From CAZVBR01 sp964625755 (lineage in GTDB: Bacteria > Patescibacteriota > Minisyncoccia > Phycocordibacterales > XYD1-FULL-46-19): DNA of 18,896 nt. The position numbers were made by a program, and so were the translations under genes. Shown here piece by piece: positions 7,627 to 14,509 of the stretch; position 1 is the stretch's first letter; the number at the start of each line of letters is the position of its first letter. Under the pieces are notes generated by a model. That model searched no databases, was not told where the DNA came from, and saw only the letters and a list, made by a program, of their open reading frames with translations. The stretch is taken from assembly GCA_964625755.1 (NCBI GenBank), contig CAZVBR010000013.1, forward strand, positions 1-18,896. Direction: 5' to 3'.

Positions 7627-7653
7627 ATGACAAATTAAAAAAAATATGATAAT
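7627..7653 (+). promoter_or_regulatory. Possible frr promoter
   Basis: ATGACA (7627-7632, one mismatch to TTGACA) and GATAAT (7648-7653) are spaced 15 bases apart, slightly short. Transcription would begin near 7660, about 6 bases before the frr ATG. This gives a near-leaderless message, consistent with the absence of a Shine-Dalgarno sequence. Confidence 0.35.
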
Positions 7654-7665
7654 ATCGTCTTTAAT

Positions 7666-8217
7666 ATGTCGTATGATATAAAAAAATGGCAAAAACAACA
7701 GAGATCGATCGTTGATTGGTTAAATCAAGAGTTGAGCGGTATTCATGCCGGTAGAGCGACTCCGTCATTACTGGACTCAGTATCAGTTAAAAGTTACGGC
7801 AGTAAAATGCCTCTAAAAGCTCTCGGAACGATTACGGTTGAGAATGCCAAAACACTTAGGATAACCCTCTGGGATCAAAGTCAGATAAAAAATATAGAAT
7901 CAGCAATTGCAGCTGCTAATTTGGGTATTTCAACCACACCATCTGAAGACGGGGTGCGAGTGATATTTCCCGAATTAACATCCGAGCGTCGACAAGCGAT
8001 CATCAAACTAACCCAGGAAAAACTGGAGTCAGCCAAAATAACTCTCAAAAAAGAAAGAGAGAAAGCCTGGCAAGACATTCAAGAACAAACCAAGGTCGGA
8101 GCCATAACCGAAGATGAAAAATTTCGCCTTAAAGAAGATCTCCAAAAAGCGGTCAACGAACTCCAAACCGAAATGGAATCAGCGATAGATCTGAAGCGAA
8201 AAGAAATTGAATCATGA
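7666..8217 (+). CDS. frr: Ribosome recycling factor (Frr/RRF)
   Basis: RRF splits post-termination ribosomes together with EF-G, releasing mRNA and tRNA. The 183-aa length is typical. The N-terminal helix plus first domain carries the family signature GIHAGRATPSLLDSV (about 25-39). The beta-rich domain II follows (about 32-105, including VENAKTLRITLWDQSQI and the GVRVIFPELTSERR segment). The C-terminal three-helix-bundle arms end in EDLQKAVNELQTEMESAIDLK. The start fits family alignments with no excess residues. The stop overlaps the next gene's start as ATGA, so the site-2 protease is probably translationally coupled. Genes often found with frr in other bacteria (pyrH and tsf upstream; uppS, cdsA and dxr downstream) are absent here. 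Confidence 0.97.
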   Translation: MSYDIKKWQKQQRSIVDWLNQELSGIHAGRATPSLLDSVSVKSYGSKMPLKALGTITVENAKTLRITLWDQSQIKNIESAIAAANLGISTTPSEDGVRVIFPELTSERRQAIIKLTQEKLESAKITLKKEREKAWQDIQEQTKVGAITEDEKFRLKEDLQKAVNELQTEMESAIDLKRKEIES

Positions 8218-9314
8218 CCCTTATAGTTTTTTTACTAATTTTAATCATCTTGATACTAGTCCATGAATTAGGTCATTTTTGGGTGGCCAAAAAGTCCGGG
8301 ATCAGGGTTGATGAATTCGGATTAGGTTTTCCGCCTCGAATAAAAGCTTTCAAAAAAGGGGAGACGGAGTATTCTGTTAACGCGATTCCTTTTGGTGGGT
8401 TTGTCAAAATTCACGGCGAAAATCCCCAGGAAGAAGAAAAAAAAGATCCCGACCTAAGAAGTTTTGTGGCTCAACCAAAAATTGTTCAGGCCGCCGTGTT
8501 AATAGCCGGGGTAGCTTTTAATGTTTTACTCGGCTGGCTTTTACTGTCTTTTGGATTAACCATCGGCCTACCGATATCTCAGTCAACCGATCTGGCCCAG
8601 AAGTATCCGGCCCCGGAAACCCATGTTACCTTACTCGAAACACGATCTGACAGTCCAGCTGAAATGGCGGGCCTATCTGCCGGTGATCAAATATTATTCT
8701 TGGGTTTAGATGACGAACATAGATCAATAAACGAAATAGCCGAATTCCAAGAGATCATTGCCGGCGCCGAAGGCCAAACACTCGAAGTGATTTACCGAAG
8801 AGGGGATGAAGTTAGATCAACCCTGGTAGAACCAGTAGCCGGAGTCACAAATGAAGACGGAGTCGGGATAGGAGTGTATTTAGACAAAGTGGGTTATGTT
8901 CAATTACCGGTTTTAGCGGCTTTCGGACACGGGTTAATGTTGACCGGACAATTACTCCAACAGATAGTGATAGCCTTGGGTCAGATAGTAACCGACGCAG
9001 TAACAGGAGAAGGAATGCAAGAATCCGTAGTCGGACCGGTAGGCATATTCAGCATGGTCGGCGATGCCCAAGAAATGGGATTTGTTCATTTGCTAGTTTT
9101 CACGGCCATGATATCTTTTAATTTAGCCATTATAAATCTGATCCCTTTCCCGGCTCTGGACGGCGGACGTCTTTTGTTTTTAGGTATTGAGGCCATAACC
9201 AATCGTCATATTCCGGCTACTGTTGCCAATTATCTTAACTTACTTGGATTTGTGATCTTAGTCAGTGTACTTATGCTTGTCACTTATAAAGATATAATCA
9301 ATCTCTTGGGCTAA
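8214..9314 (+). CDS. rseP: RseP-type M50 site-2 membrane metalloprotease
   Basis: This family cleaves transmembrane segments of regulators or signal-peptide remnants inside the membrane. In the 366 aa, the first membrane helix holds the zinc motif HELGH (H17, E18, H21). FGFP-like and GGFVKIHGE stretches (about 35-69) match the membrane-associated beta loop. A second helix lies at about 92-118. One PDZ domain (about 135-207) binds C-terminal peptides, with the loop SPAEMAGLSAGDQI. The third zinc ligand is in PFPALDGGRL (D316), within a membrane helix, and a last helix covers 340-357. There is a single PDZ domain, as in many non-proteobacterial homologues, against two in E. coli RseP. It overlaps frr by 4 bases (ATGA). 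No anti-sigma factor gene is nearby, so the substrate is unknown. Confidence 0.95.
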   Translation: MTLIVFLLILIILILVHELGHFWVAKKSGIRVDEFGLGFPPRIKAFKKGETEYSVNAIPFGGFVKIHGENPQEEEKKDPDLRSFVAQPKIVQAAVLIAGVAFNVLLGWLLLSFGLTIGLPISQSTDLAQKYPAPETHVTLLETRSDSPAEMAGLSAGDQILFLGLDDEHRSINEIAEFQEIIAGAEGQTLEVIYRRGDEVRSTLVEPVAGVTNEDGVGIGVYLDKVGYVQLPVLAAFGHGLMLTGQLLQQIVIALGQIVTDAVTGEGMQESVVGPVGIFSMVGDAQEMGFVHLLVFTAMISFNLAIINLIPFPALDGGRLLFLGIEAITNRHIPATVANYLNLLGFVILVSVLMLVTYKDIINLLG

Positions 9315-9385
9315 ATACATTCAACCGGCCACAATTTTCAAGCGATCAAGATCTTTCTCAAACAAATAATTGGCTATTTTACTTT

Positions 9386-9414
9386 TTGACCGATCATCAA
9401 TTTTAAGGTATGAT
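9386..9414 (+). promoter_or_regulatory. Strong sigma-70-like promoter for the mreB-mreC-mreD-mrdA operon
   Basis: TTGACC (9386-9391) and TATGAT (9409-9414) are separated by exactly 17 bases, each one mismatch from consensus. Transcription should start near 9421. That leaves a leader of about 105 bases before ATG 9526, the longest predicted leader in this window. Confidence 0.7.
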
Positions 9415-9447
9415 TAAGCCATATTAGAAGAAAAGGCTCGTAAGAGG

Positions 9448-9498
9448 AATGGTTAGGGAAAAACGATTTAACAGGTTAAACCATTTTTGAAGTGGTTT
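9448..9498 (+). promoter_or_regulatory. Leader with two mutually exclusive hairpins before mreB2
   Basis: The segment AAACCATT (9478-9485) can pair in two ways. Upstream, AATGGTT (9448-9454) matches AACCATT (9479-9485), 7 of 7 bp. Downstream, AAACCA (9478-9483) matches TGGTTT (9493-9498), 6 bp extendable to 9 with one G-U. Only one can form at a time. No T-tract follows, so transcription termination is not indicated; control of translation or mRNA stability is possible. Confidence 0.35.
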
Positions 9499-9525
9499 CG
9501 GTAAGAATGGGGAAACGAAATATTC

Positions 9526-10578
9526 ATGCTAAACAAAATCTATAATTCTTTTTCAAATGATATTGGAATTGATTTGGGTACATCCAGCACCCTAATTCAC
9601 GTAAAAAATCAGGGATTAGTTTTGACTGAGCCCTCAATCGTCGCCCTAAACCAAAAAACCGGGCGGGTAGTGGCGATCGGCAAAGACGCCAACCAGATGA
9701 TCGGAAGAACACCGGCTCACATAACTGCAGTACAGCCTCTCACAAATGGTATTATTTCAAATTATGAAATTGCCGAAGAAATGCTGGGCTATTTTATTAG
9801 GCAGGCTACCGGTTTGGCAACCAAGAAATTTTTTCGACCTCGAGTTGTAGTAGGTGTACCAACCGAAATAACCAATGTCGAAAGACGGGCGGTAAGAGAT
9901 GCAGCGATCGGTGCCGGGGCTCGAGAAGTTCACATCCTAGAAGAACCCATTGCCTCGGCCCTCGGAATCCAACTTCCGATCAATGACCCTGTTGGCAACA
10001 TAATCATAGATGTCGGCGGAGGTACCACTGATATTGCAGTTATTTCCCTGGGAGGAATCGTTCAAGCAAAAAGTATCAACATTGCCGGAGATCAATATAA
10101 CCAAGATATCATCGCTTATGTTCGAGATGAATTCAAGATCCTGATCGGAAATAAAACGGCCGAAGAAATTAAATGGGCCATCGGCTCGGTGGTCAAAGGA
10201 GATAGCCCGCTTGAGACAACCGTTCGAGGTAGAGATCTGATGTCCGGCCTGCCCCGAGAAGTAGTTATGACTGACACTGATGTCCGGGAAGCGATCAACG
10301 AATCTGTTGAGCAATTTACCGAAACCGTCAAAGAGGTACTGGAATCAACTCCACCGGAAGTAATAGCTGATATTATGCACCGAGGAATAATACTGACCGG
10401 TGGCGGTACAGTAATACGCGGTTTACCGTCTTTACTGGAAAAGGAATTGAAGATCCCGGTTCACTTAATAGATGAGCCTCATACCAGTGTAGTTCGCGGT
10501 ACCGGTGTGGTTTTAGAAGACTTAGATGTTTATCAGGATATTTTAATCGACAACGAGGATGAATTACCTCCTAGATAA
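9526..10578 (+). CDS. mreB: Rod-shape actin homologue MreB (paralogue 2, operon with mreC)
   Basis: This 350-aa MreB sits at the head of the mre operon, so it is the likely main elongasome filament. Residues 1-12 (MLNKIYNSFSND) resemble the amphipathic membrane-binding helix of E. coli MreB (MLKKFRGMFSND). Phosphate-1 is DLGTSSTLIHV (16-26), the catalytic Glu lies in LEEPIASALG (E140), phosphate-2 is DVGGGTTDIAVISLGG (162-177) and the adenosine motif is LTGGGTVIRGL (290-300). The C terminus adds an acidic tail ending DNEDELPPR. The last 20 bases overlap mreC, implying translational coupling. A strong promoter and a structured leader lie upstream. It differs from paralogue 1 (5510-6514) in the N-terminal helix, the tail and GGGT versus GGST in the adenosine motif. 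Confidence 0.96.
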   Translation: MLNKIYNSFSNDIGIDLGTSSTLIHVKNQGLVLTEPSIVALNQKTGRVVAIGKDANQMIGRTPAHITAVQPLTNGIISNYEIAEEMLGYFIRQATGLATKKFFRPRVVVGVPTEITNVERRAVRDAAIGAGAREVHILEEPIASALGIQLPINDPVGNIIIDVGGGTTDIAVISLGGIVQAKSINIAGDQYNQDIIAYVRDEFKILIGNKTAEEIKWAIGSVVKGDSPLETTVRGRDLMSGLPREVVMTDTDVREAINESVEQFTETVKEVLESTPPEVIADIMHRGIILTGGGTVIRGLPSLLEKELKIPVHLIDEPHTSVVRGTGVVLEDLDVYQDILIDNEDELPPR

Positions 10579-11377
10579 ACACACGATATACAAAAACAAA
10601 TCTCAACGTCGTCCCACTTTGATCCGGGCCGGGCTCGGGGCACTTTTGATGGTCATATTGTGGCTTTTAGGTCCTTTGATCTTTACCGCGACAGCCGATC
10701 GCTTCGCTGATTTATCTCAGGGAGGCCTAATAATCGGATCAAATATCGCCGGCCACGCCGATCACTTACTGGCTTCTCTTAAAAAGGACCCCCTTGAGAC
10801 GAGTCGTAGGGACCTGGAACAAAAAACCGCCCAATTATCTTTTAAAAAAGAAAAACTGAACAAGCAATTAAAAAACCTAGAAGAACTTGAGTATCAATTA
10901 AAACCGGTAGAAAATGAACCAACAGGGGTAGGGAAAGTGTTAGCCGGTCCGGGGTTATTAAATTACGACATTCTCTTGGTTTCTGTTGACAAAGAAAATC
11001 CGGGAAAGGAAATCAAAGTCGGTCAACAGGTAAAAGTAGCCGATTATTTGAGTTTGGGACGAATAGTAAGTCTAGAAGGAAATTTGGCAAGAGTAAAGAT
11101 GTACTCTTCGCCCAACACCAAGATCAAGGCTTCCTTGGGTCCGGACAATCTACCCGTAACCGCCCTCGGGCAAGGACAGGGCAACTGGATCATAAAAACA
11201 CCGATTAACGTACCGACTGAAAAGGGCGATCAGGTGATGATCGCCACCGGCCCGGATCAATTGCTGGGGCTAGTTCAAAAAGTAGTCTCCGACAGAGACG
11301 AAGCCAGTCAAAAAATATTTGTCAGCTTTCCTTTGAACTTCTACCAACTTAATTGGGTTGAATTCTACGATATATGA
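10559..11377 (+). CDS. mreC: Rod-shape-determining protein MreC
   Basis: MreC is a bitopic membrane protein that links MreB to PBP2 on the outer face of the membrane. The 272 aa have a basic cytoplasmic N terminus (to about residue 20), one membrane helix (about 22-46, ALLMVILWLLGPLIF), a coiled coil (about 80-116, charged K/E/L heptads) and a C-terminal beta domain (about 120-268). The beta domain has the duplicated pattern of the family: VGKVLAGPGLLNYDILLVSV, VKVADYLSLGRIVSL, GNWIIKTP and GDQVMIATGPDQLLGLVQKV. The start overlaps the mreB tail by 20 bases and the stop overlaps the next gene as ATGA. Gene order mreB-mreC-(mreD)-mrdA is the classical one and strengthens the call. Confidence 0.92.
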   Translation: MNYLLDKHTIYKNKSQRRPTLIRAGLGALLMVILWLLGPLIFTATADRFADLSQGGLIIGSNIAGHADHLLASLKKDPLETSRRDLEQKTAQLSFKKEKLNKQLKNLEELEYQLKPVENEPTGVGKVLAGPGLLNYDILLVSVDKENPGKEIKVGQQVKVADYLSLGRIVSLEGNLARVKMYSSPNTKIKASLGPDNLPVTALGQGQGNWIIKTPINVPTEKGDQVMIATGPDQLLGLVQKVVSDRDEASQKIFVSFPLNFYQLNWVEFYDI

Positions 11378-11634
11378 TAACCGAGTATCTTTTATTCACA
11401 CTGATAGTTTTGACCATTTTTTTAGGTTATTGGTGGCTCACTTTAGTTTTGGGCTGTGCTTGGCTTGCGAAATACAACCATATCATTCTAATTTCAATTA
11501 TCGGCTTACTGTATGATCTGTTATACGGCTGGCCCGTTGAATGGCCATCGATTCAATTACCAATGACCCTTATGTTTATAAGTTTTTGGTTGCTAGTAAC
11601 ACTATCTAAAAATTTCTTATTTATTAACAATTGA
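11374..11634 (+). CDS. Miniature MreD-like membrane protein (candidate)
   Basis: This 86-aa protein is almost entirely hydrophobic, with about three membrane segments (roughly 5-32, 36-54 and 62-83). It occupies the mreD slot between mreC (4-base ATGA overlap) and mrdA (18-base gap). The segment GLLYDLLYGWP (44-54) recalls the conserved MreD motif of Gly, hydrophobic residues, Asp (here D48), Leu, Gly and Pro. Normal MreD is about 160 aa with five or six helices, so this would be a half-size form. Position and motif suggest MreD; length argues for caution. It could instead be an unrelated small membrane protein fixed in the operon. Confidence 0.6.
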   Translation: MITEYLLFTLIVLTIFLGYWWLTLVLGCAWLAKYNHIILISIIGLLYDLLYGWPVEWPSIQLPMTLMFISFWLLVTLSKNFLFINN

Positions 11635-11652
11635 CCATAAATCAATTAATCC

Positions 11653-13353
11653 ATGATGAGATTCCGACCCAGACATCAAACAAAAAAAACAGTCGACCCG
11701 GACGAAATATTTTTAGACGCCAGAAATTTACCCTCATTTGATCAACAGCAATTTGAAGATCAACTAGAAAAACCGATCGCTAAATCGACTATTTATTGGT
11801 TAGGTTTTGTGTTTCTCTTAATAAGCGTTATCTTCATCTCAAAAATAGGCATGATCCAGATCGGTCAAGGAGACGAATTCGCCCTGAGAAGTGAACGCAA
11901 TCGATTGCGACATAATATTATATTCCCCGACAGGGGGTCAATTCTCGATCAAACTGGTGAGATCTTAGCTTGGTCAAATAACGGATCACGTCAATACCTT
12001 GATCAGCCCGGTTTAGCTCATGTGGTAGGTTTTCTGGGATTAGCCAATGAAAAAGAACTGAAAGAAAACAATTATCATCCCAAGGAATTGATCGGAAAAA
12101 AAGGGGTAGAGAAGATATTTAATAGCTCCTTAAGCGGGGTTGCCGGAAGAAAGATCGAAGAAGTGGATGCCCGAAATCAGATCTTCTCAGACTATCTGGT
12201 CAGCTCACCGGAAAAAGGAGATTCTGTAAAGTTATCAATAGACAGCAGAATTCAGACCGTTCTTTACAATTCAATAAAAAATGTTGCCGAAGATCATGGT
12301 TTTACCGGGGGAGCGGGGACGATCATGAACATCAAAACCGGCGAGGTGCTCTCAATGGTAAGTTACCCTGAGTATGAACCCAATGCCATGGTTAACGGAC
12401 AAGATCCGGAGAGAATCAGGGAATTTCTAAACAATGAACACAACCCGTTTTTAAACCGAGCGATTAGCGGCACCTATGCCCCCGGCTCGGTGGTAAAACC
12501 CTTGGTGGCTGTCGGTGTTTTAGCCGAAAACATCATTGACCCGGAAACCAGAATTTTAAGCACCGGGACTCTTTCCGTACCCAATCCATACCACCCCGAT
12601 CAACCGACTGTTTTTCGAGACTGGAGAGCACATGGTCAAGTTGACCTAAGGCGGGCTTTAGCTGTTTCTTCAAATATTTACTTTTACCAGGTGGGTGGTG
12701 GATACCAAGACCAACCCGGCCTGGGAATCAGTAAAATTAACAAATATTATGATCATTTTGGTCTCGGACGTCCAACCGGTATAAATATCCCCAATGAAGC
12801 ATCCGGAATAATCCCGGATCCGGAATGGAAATTTAGGAACTTTAACGGCGAACCGTGGAGACTGGGAGACACCTATCACGCCGCTATCGGTCAATTCGGT
12901 ATGATGACCACCCCGATCCAGATCACAAGAGCAATAGCAAGTATAGCCAATGATGGCTACTTAGTAACCCCAACCGTAAAACATACCGACCACCCTGAGC
13001 AAAAAAAGATCAATTGGCAAGCCACCTCTCTAGACCTCGAGATCGTAAGAGAAGGTCTGCGGGATGCCGTTACTTCCGGAACCTCTCGAATACTAAATAC
13101 GCCTTACGTCAAGGTTGCCTCAAAAACCGGTACGGCTCAAATCGGAACCCAGAGACGATATGTCAACTCCTGGATGACCGGATTTTACCCTTACGATGAT
13201 CCGGAGTGGGCATTTACAGTAGTAATGGAAAAAGGTCCCCAAAACAATCAGGTCGGGGCCGGTGTAGCTTTTCGTTCTGTGCTTGATTGGATGAACGAGA
13301 ATGCCCCGGAGTATCTTGGTCTACCCAACAAAGAAAAAGAAGACGATCACTAA
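11653..13353 (+). CDS. mrdA: Elongation-specific transpeptidase, class B PBP2
   Basis: PBP2 cross-links peptidoglycan during cell elongation, together with RodA and MreC. The 566 aa have a long cytoplasmic N terminus (about 45 residues), one membrane helix (46-66), a short pedestal beginning with PDRGSILDQTGEILA (92-106) and a transpeptidase domain (about 215-550). Catalytic motifs are SVVK (279-282, nucleophile S279), SSN (339-341) and KTG (491-493). FPDRGSILD and HVVGFLG (123-129) are typical of the PBP2/FtsI pedestal but only about 20 residues apart, so much of the usual head is missing. Placement after mreC and the mreD candidate favours PBP2 over FtsI. Two adjacent ATGs (11653, 11656) are equally possible starts; neither has a Shine-Dalgarno sequence. 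No rodA is present in the window. Confidence 0.93.
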   Translation: MMRFRPRHQTKKTVDPDEIFLDARNLPSFDQQQFEDQLEKPIAKSTIYWLGFVFLLISVIFISKIGMIQIGQGDEFALRSERNRLRHNIIFPDRGSILDQTGEILAWSNNGSRQYLDQPGLAHVVGFLGLANEKELKENNYHPKELIGKKGVEKIFNSSLSGVAGRKIEEVDARNQIFSDYLVSSPEKGDSVKLSIDSRIQTVLYNSIKNVAEDHGFTGGAGTIMNIKTGEVLSMVSYPEYEPNAMVNGQDPERIREFLNNEHNPFLNRAISGTYAPGSVVKPLVAVGVLAENIIDPETRILSTGTLSVPNPYHPDQPTVFRDWRAHGQVDLRRALAVSSNIYFYQVGGGYQDQPGLGISKINKYYDHFGLGRPTGINIPNEASGIIPDPEWKFRNFNGEPWRLGDTYHAAIGQFGMMTTPIQITRAIASIANDGYLVTPTVKHTDHPEQKKINWQATSLDLEIVREGLRDAVTSGTSRILNTPYVKVASKTGTAQIGTQRRYVNSWMTGFYPYDDPEWAFTVVMEKGPQNNQVGAGVAFRSVLDWMNENAPEYLGLPNKEKEDDH

Positions 13354-13379
13354 ATTACCGGATTCAATATCATAAATAA

Positions 13380-13409
13380 TTGACCATCGATAAATGACTA
13401 TGTTATACT
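13380..13409 (+). promoter_or_regulatory. Promoter of greA, leaderless arrangement
   Basis: TTGACC (13380-13385) and TATACT (13404-13409) are 18 bases apart, each one mismatch from consensus. The ATG at 13419 begins 10 bases after the -10 box, so transcription should start at or within about 3 bases of the start codon. This is the clearest leaderless case in the window. Confidence 0.65.
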
Positions 13410-13418
13410 TTGCTATCT

Positions 13419-13892
13419 ATGAATGACCAACCTGAATATATAACAAAGCAAAAATACGACCAATTAAAAGAAGAATTACAACATTTAAAAACAGTCGCCA
13501 GAAAAGCGATCGCCGAGCAATTAGATTATGCCAAATCACTCGGTGACCTTTCGGAAAATGCCGAATACCACGAAGCGAGAGAAAAACAAGCGGACACTGA
13601 AGACCGGATAAATCAATTGGAATTTTTACTAAAAAAGGCCGAAATAATCGATGAAGATAACGCCAGTCACGACAAAGTCAGTATCGGGTCTCAAGTAACG
13701 ATCACTAAAAAAGCAGATAATTCGAGCCTGGAAATAACCATTGCCGGATCAGAAGAAGCTGATATAAATAATAATAAGATATCCTATCAATCACCTTTAG
13801 GGGAAGCGATCTTAAATCACAAAGCAGGGGATACCGTGATTGTCCACACACCTAAAGGCGAAGTAGAGTATCTCATCGAACACATAAAATAA
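13419..13892 (+). CDS. greA: Transcript cleavage factor GreA
   Basis: GreA rescues backtracked RNA polymerase by inserting its coiled coil into the secondary channel and stimulating RNA cleavage. From ATG 13419 the protein has 157 aa, the family norm. I prefer this ATG to an in-frame TTG at 13410 because 13410 overlaps the promoter -10 region. The N-terminal coiled coil (about 5-75) carries the acidic tip LGDLSENAEYHEAREKQA, with the Asp and Glu that hold the catalytic metal. The C-terminal FKBP-like domain (about 80-157) includes VSIGSQVTI, YQSPLGEAILNHKAGDTV and TPKGEVEYLI. It is a single gene with its own promoter and terminator between the elongation and division clusters. Confidence 0.96.
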   Translation: MNDQPEYITKQKYDQLKEELQHLKTVARKAIAEQLDYAKSLGDLSENAEYHEAREKQADTEDRINQLEFLLKKAEIIDEDNASHDKVSIGSQVTITKKADNSSLEITIAGSEEADINNNKISYQSPLGEAILNHKAGDTVIVHTPKGEVEYLIEHIK

Positions 13893-13922
13893 CCAAAATT
13901 CAAACAACTTGATCGCCCCAGG

Positions 13923-13948
13923 AACCGTCTTTTTAAAAGGCGGTTTTT
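13923..13948 (+). terminator. Rho-independent terminator after greA
   Basis: AACCGTC (13923-13929) pairs with GGCGGTT (13939-13945), 7 bp including one G-U. The intervening TTTTTAAAA can close further. A run of five T (13944-13948) follows. It lies 31 bases past the greA stop and separates greA from the mraZ operon. Confidence 0.8.
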
Positions 13949-13981
13949 GTCTGTCTTCCTTTTAAACATTTTATCTATTTT

Positions 13982-14047
13982 GTGGGTAATTTGCTTGCAT
14001 TGTGGTATTGAGTGGGATATAATGTAAGCGTAGTGGGAAATTGTGGG
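13982..14047 (+). promoter_or_regulatory. MraZ-type operator: five GTGGG/GTGGT boxes with helical phasing
   Basis: GTGGG-like boxes begin at 13982, 14002 (GTGGT), 14012, 14033 and 14043, so intervals are 20, 10, 21 and 10 bases. Two adjacent pairs (14002/14012 and 14033/14043) flank the -10 box. MraZ proteins in other bacteria bind TGGGN direct repeats with 5-base spacers, i.e. 10-base periods, upstream of their own gene. The match in motif, phase and position supports autoregulation by the MraZ encoded at 14075. Confidence 0.7.
13995..14023 (+). promoter_or_regulatory. Promoter of the mraZ-rsmH-ftsL-ftsI-murF cluster
   Basis: TTGCAT (13995-14000) and a consensus TATAAT (14018-14023) are spaced exactly 17 bases. 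Transcription should start near 14030, about 45 bases before ATG 14075. Two of the GTGGG boxes lie inside the spacer and two just downstream, so bound MraZ would block polymerase. Confidence 0.75.
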
Positions 14048-14074
14048 TTATAAATAGGGTAATGATCACACATT

Positions 14075-14509
14075 ATGCTCATAGGAGAATATCATCACAC
14101 CATAGACACCAAAAAAAGAGTGGCATTACCCGCAAAATTCCGGAAGGAAATGGGGAAGAAAATAGTTATTACTCACGGTCTTGATAACTGTTTGTTTCTA
14201 TACCCCATCCGGCAATGGCAAGTGATTAGCCAGAAATTATCAGAACTACCAATTGGTCAAGCGGACACTCGAGGTTTTAAACGTTTTATGATGGCCGGAG
14301 CCGTGGAGACAGATGTCGATAGTATGGGTCGGATCTTGATACCTGATTTTTTAAGAGAATTTGCTGATCTGGGTACTAAGGTAGTCATAGCCGGAATTCA
14401 CAATCGAGTAGAAATATGGAGCGAAGACAAATGGAAAGATTATATAAGCAAAGTAGAAAAACAGGCAGATGATCTGGCAGAAAAATTAGGAGAGATCGGA
14501 TTAATATAA
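14075..14509 (+). CDS. mraZ: Transcriptional regulator MraZ
   Basis: MraZ is the DNA-binding regulator at the head of the division and cell wall (dcw) cluster and usually represses its own operon. The 144 aa contain two tandem SpoVT-AbrB-like beta folds, each with the family DxxxR signature: DTKKRVALPAKFR (about 11-23) and DSMGRILIPDFLR (about 82-94). A charged C-terminal helix (about 118-140) follows. Its likely operator is visible directly upstream as repeated GTGGG boxes over the promoter. The stop shares one base with the rsmH start (TAATG), so the two are coupled. No Shine-Dalgarno sequence precedes the ATG; the start is fixed by the near-universal family opening (M-hydrophobic-GEY). Confidence 0.96.
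   Translation: MLIGEYHHTIDTKKRVALPAKFRKEMGKKIVITHGLDNCLFLYPIRQWQVISQKLSELPIGQADTRGFKRFMMAGAVETDVDSMGRILIPDFLREFADLGTKVVIAGIHNRVEIWSEDKWKDYISKVEKQADDLAEKLGEIGLI

Larger units (their letters stand above)
7234..7665. other. 432-base gene-free region with nested inverted repeats
   Basis: No plausible reading frame covers this stretch on either strand. It contains two inverted-repeat architectures (7235-7355 and 7460-7572, listed separately) joined by AT-rich sequence. A perfect TATAAT (7357-7362) has no -35 at a proper distance. The frr promoter candidate lies at its right end. It is much the longest non-coding gap in an otherwise tightly packed window. The 7460-7572 part is richer in G and C than its flanks. 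Confidence 0.7.

Noticed and set aside
9492..9511. GTGG-like repeats in the mreB2 leader as further MraZ sites
   Set aside because: Spacing is irregular (15 and 43 bases) without the 10-base phase seen before mraZ.
11629..11647. AATTGA/TCAATT inverted repeat just before mrdA
   Set aside because: Only 6 bp, all weak pairs but one, in AT-rich sequence; a chance match is likely.
13410..13418. TTG at 13410 as the greA start
   Set aside because: It directly abuts the -10 box, upstream of the predicted transcription start, and ATG 13419 gives the normal family length.
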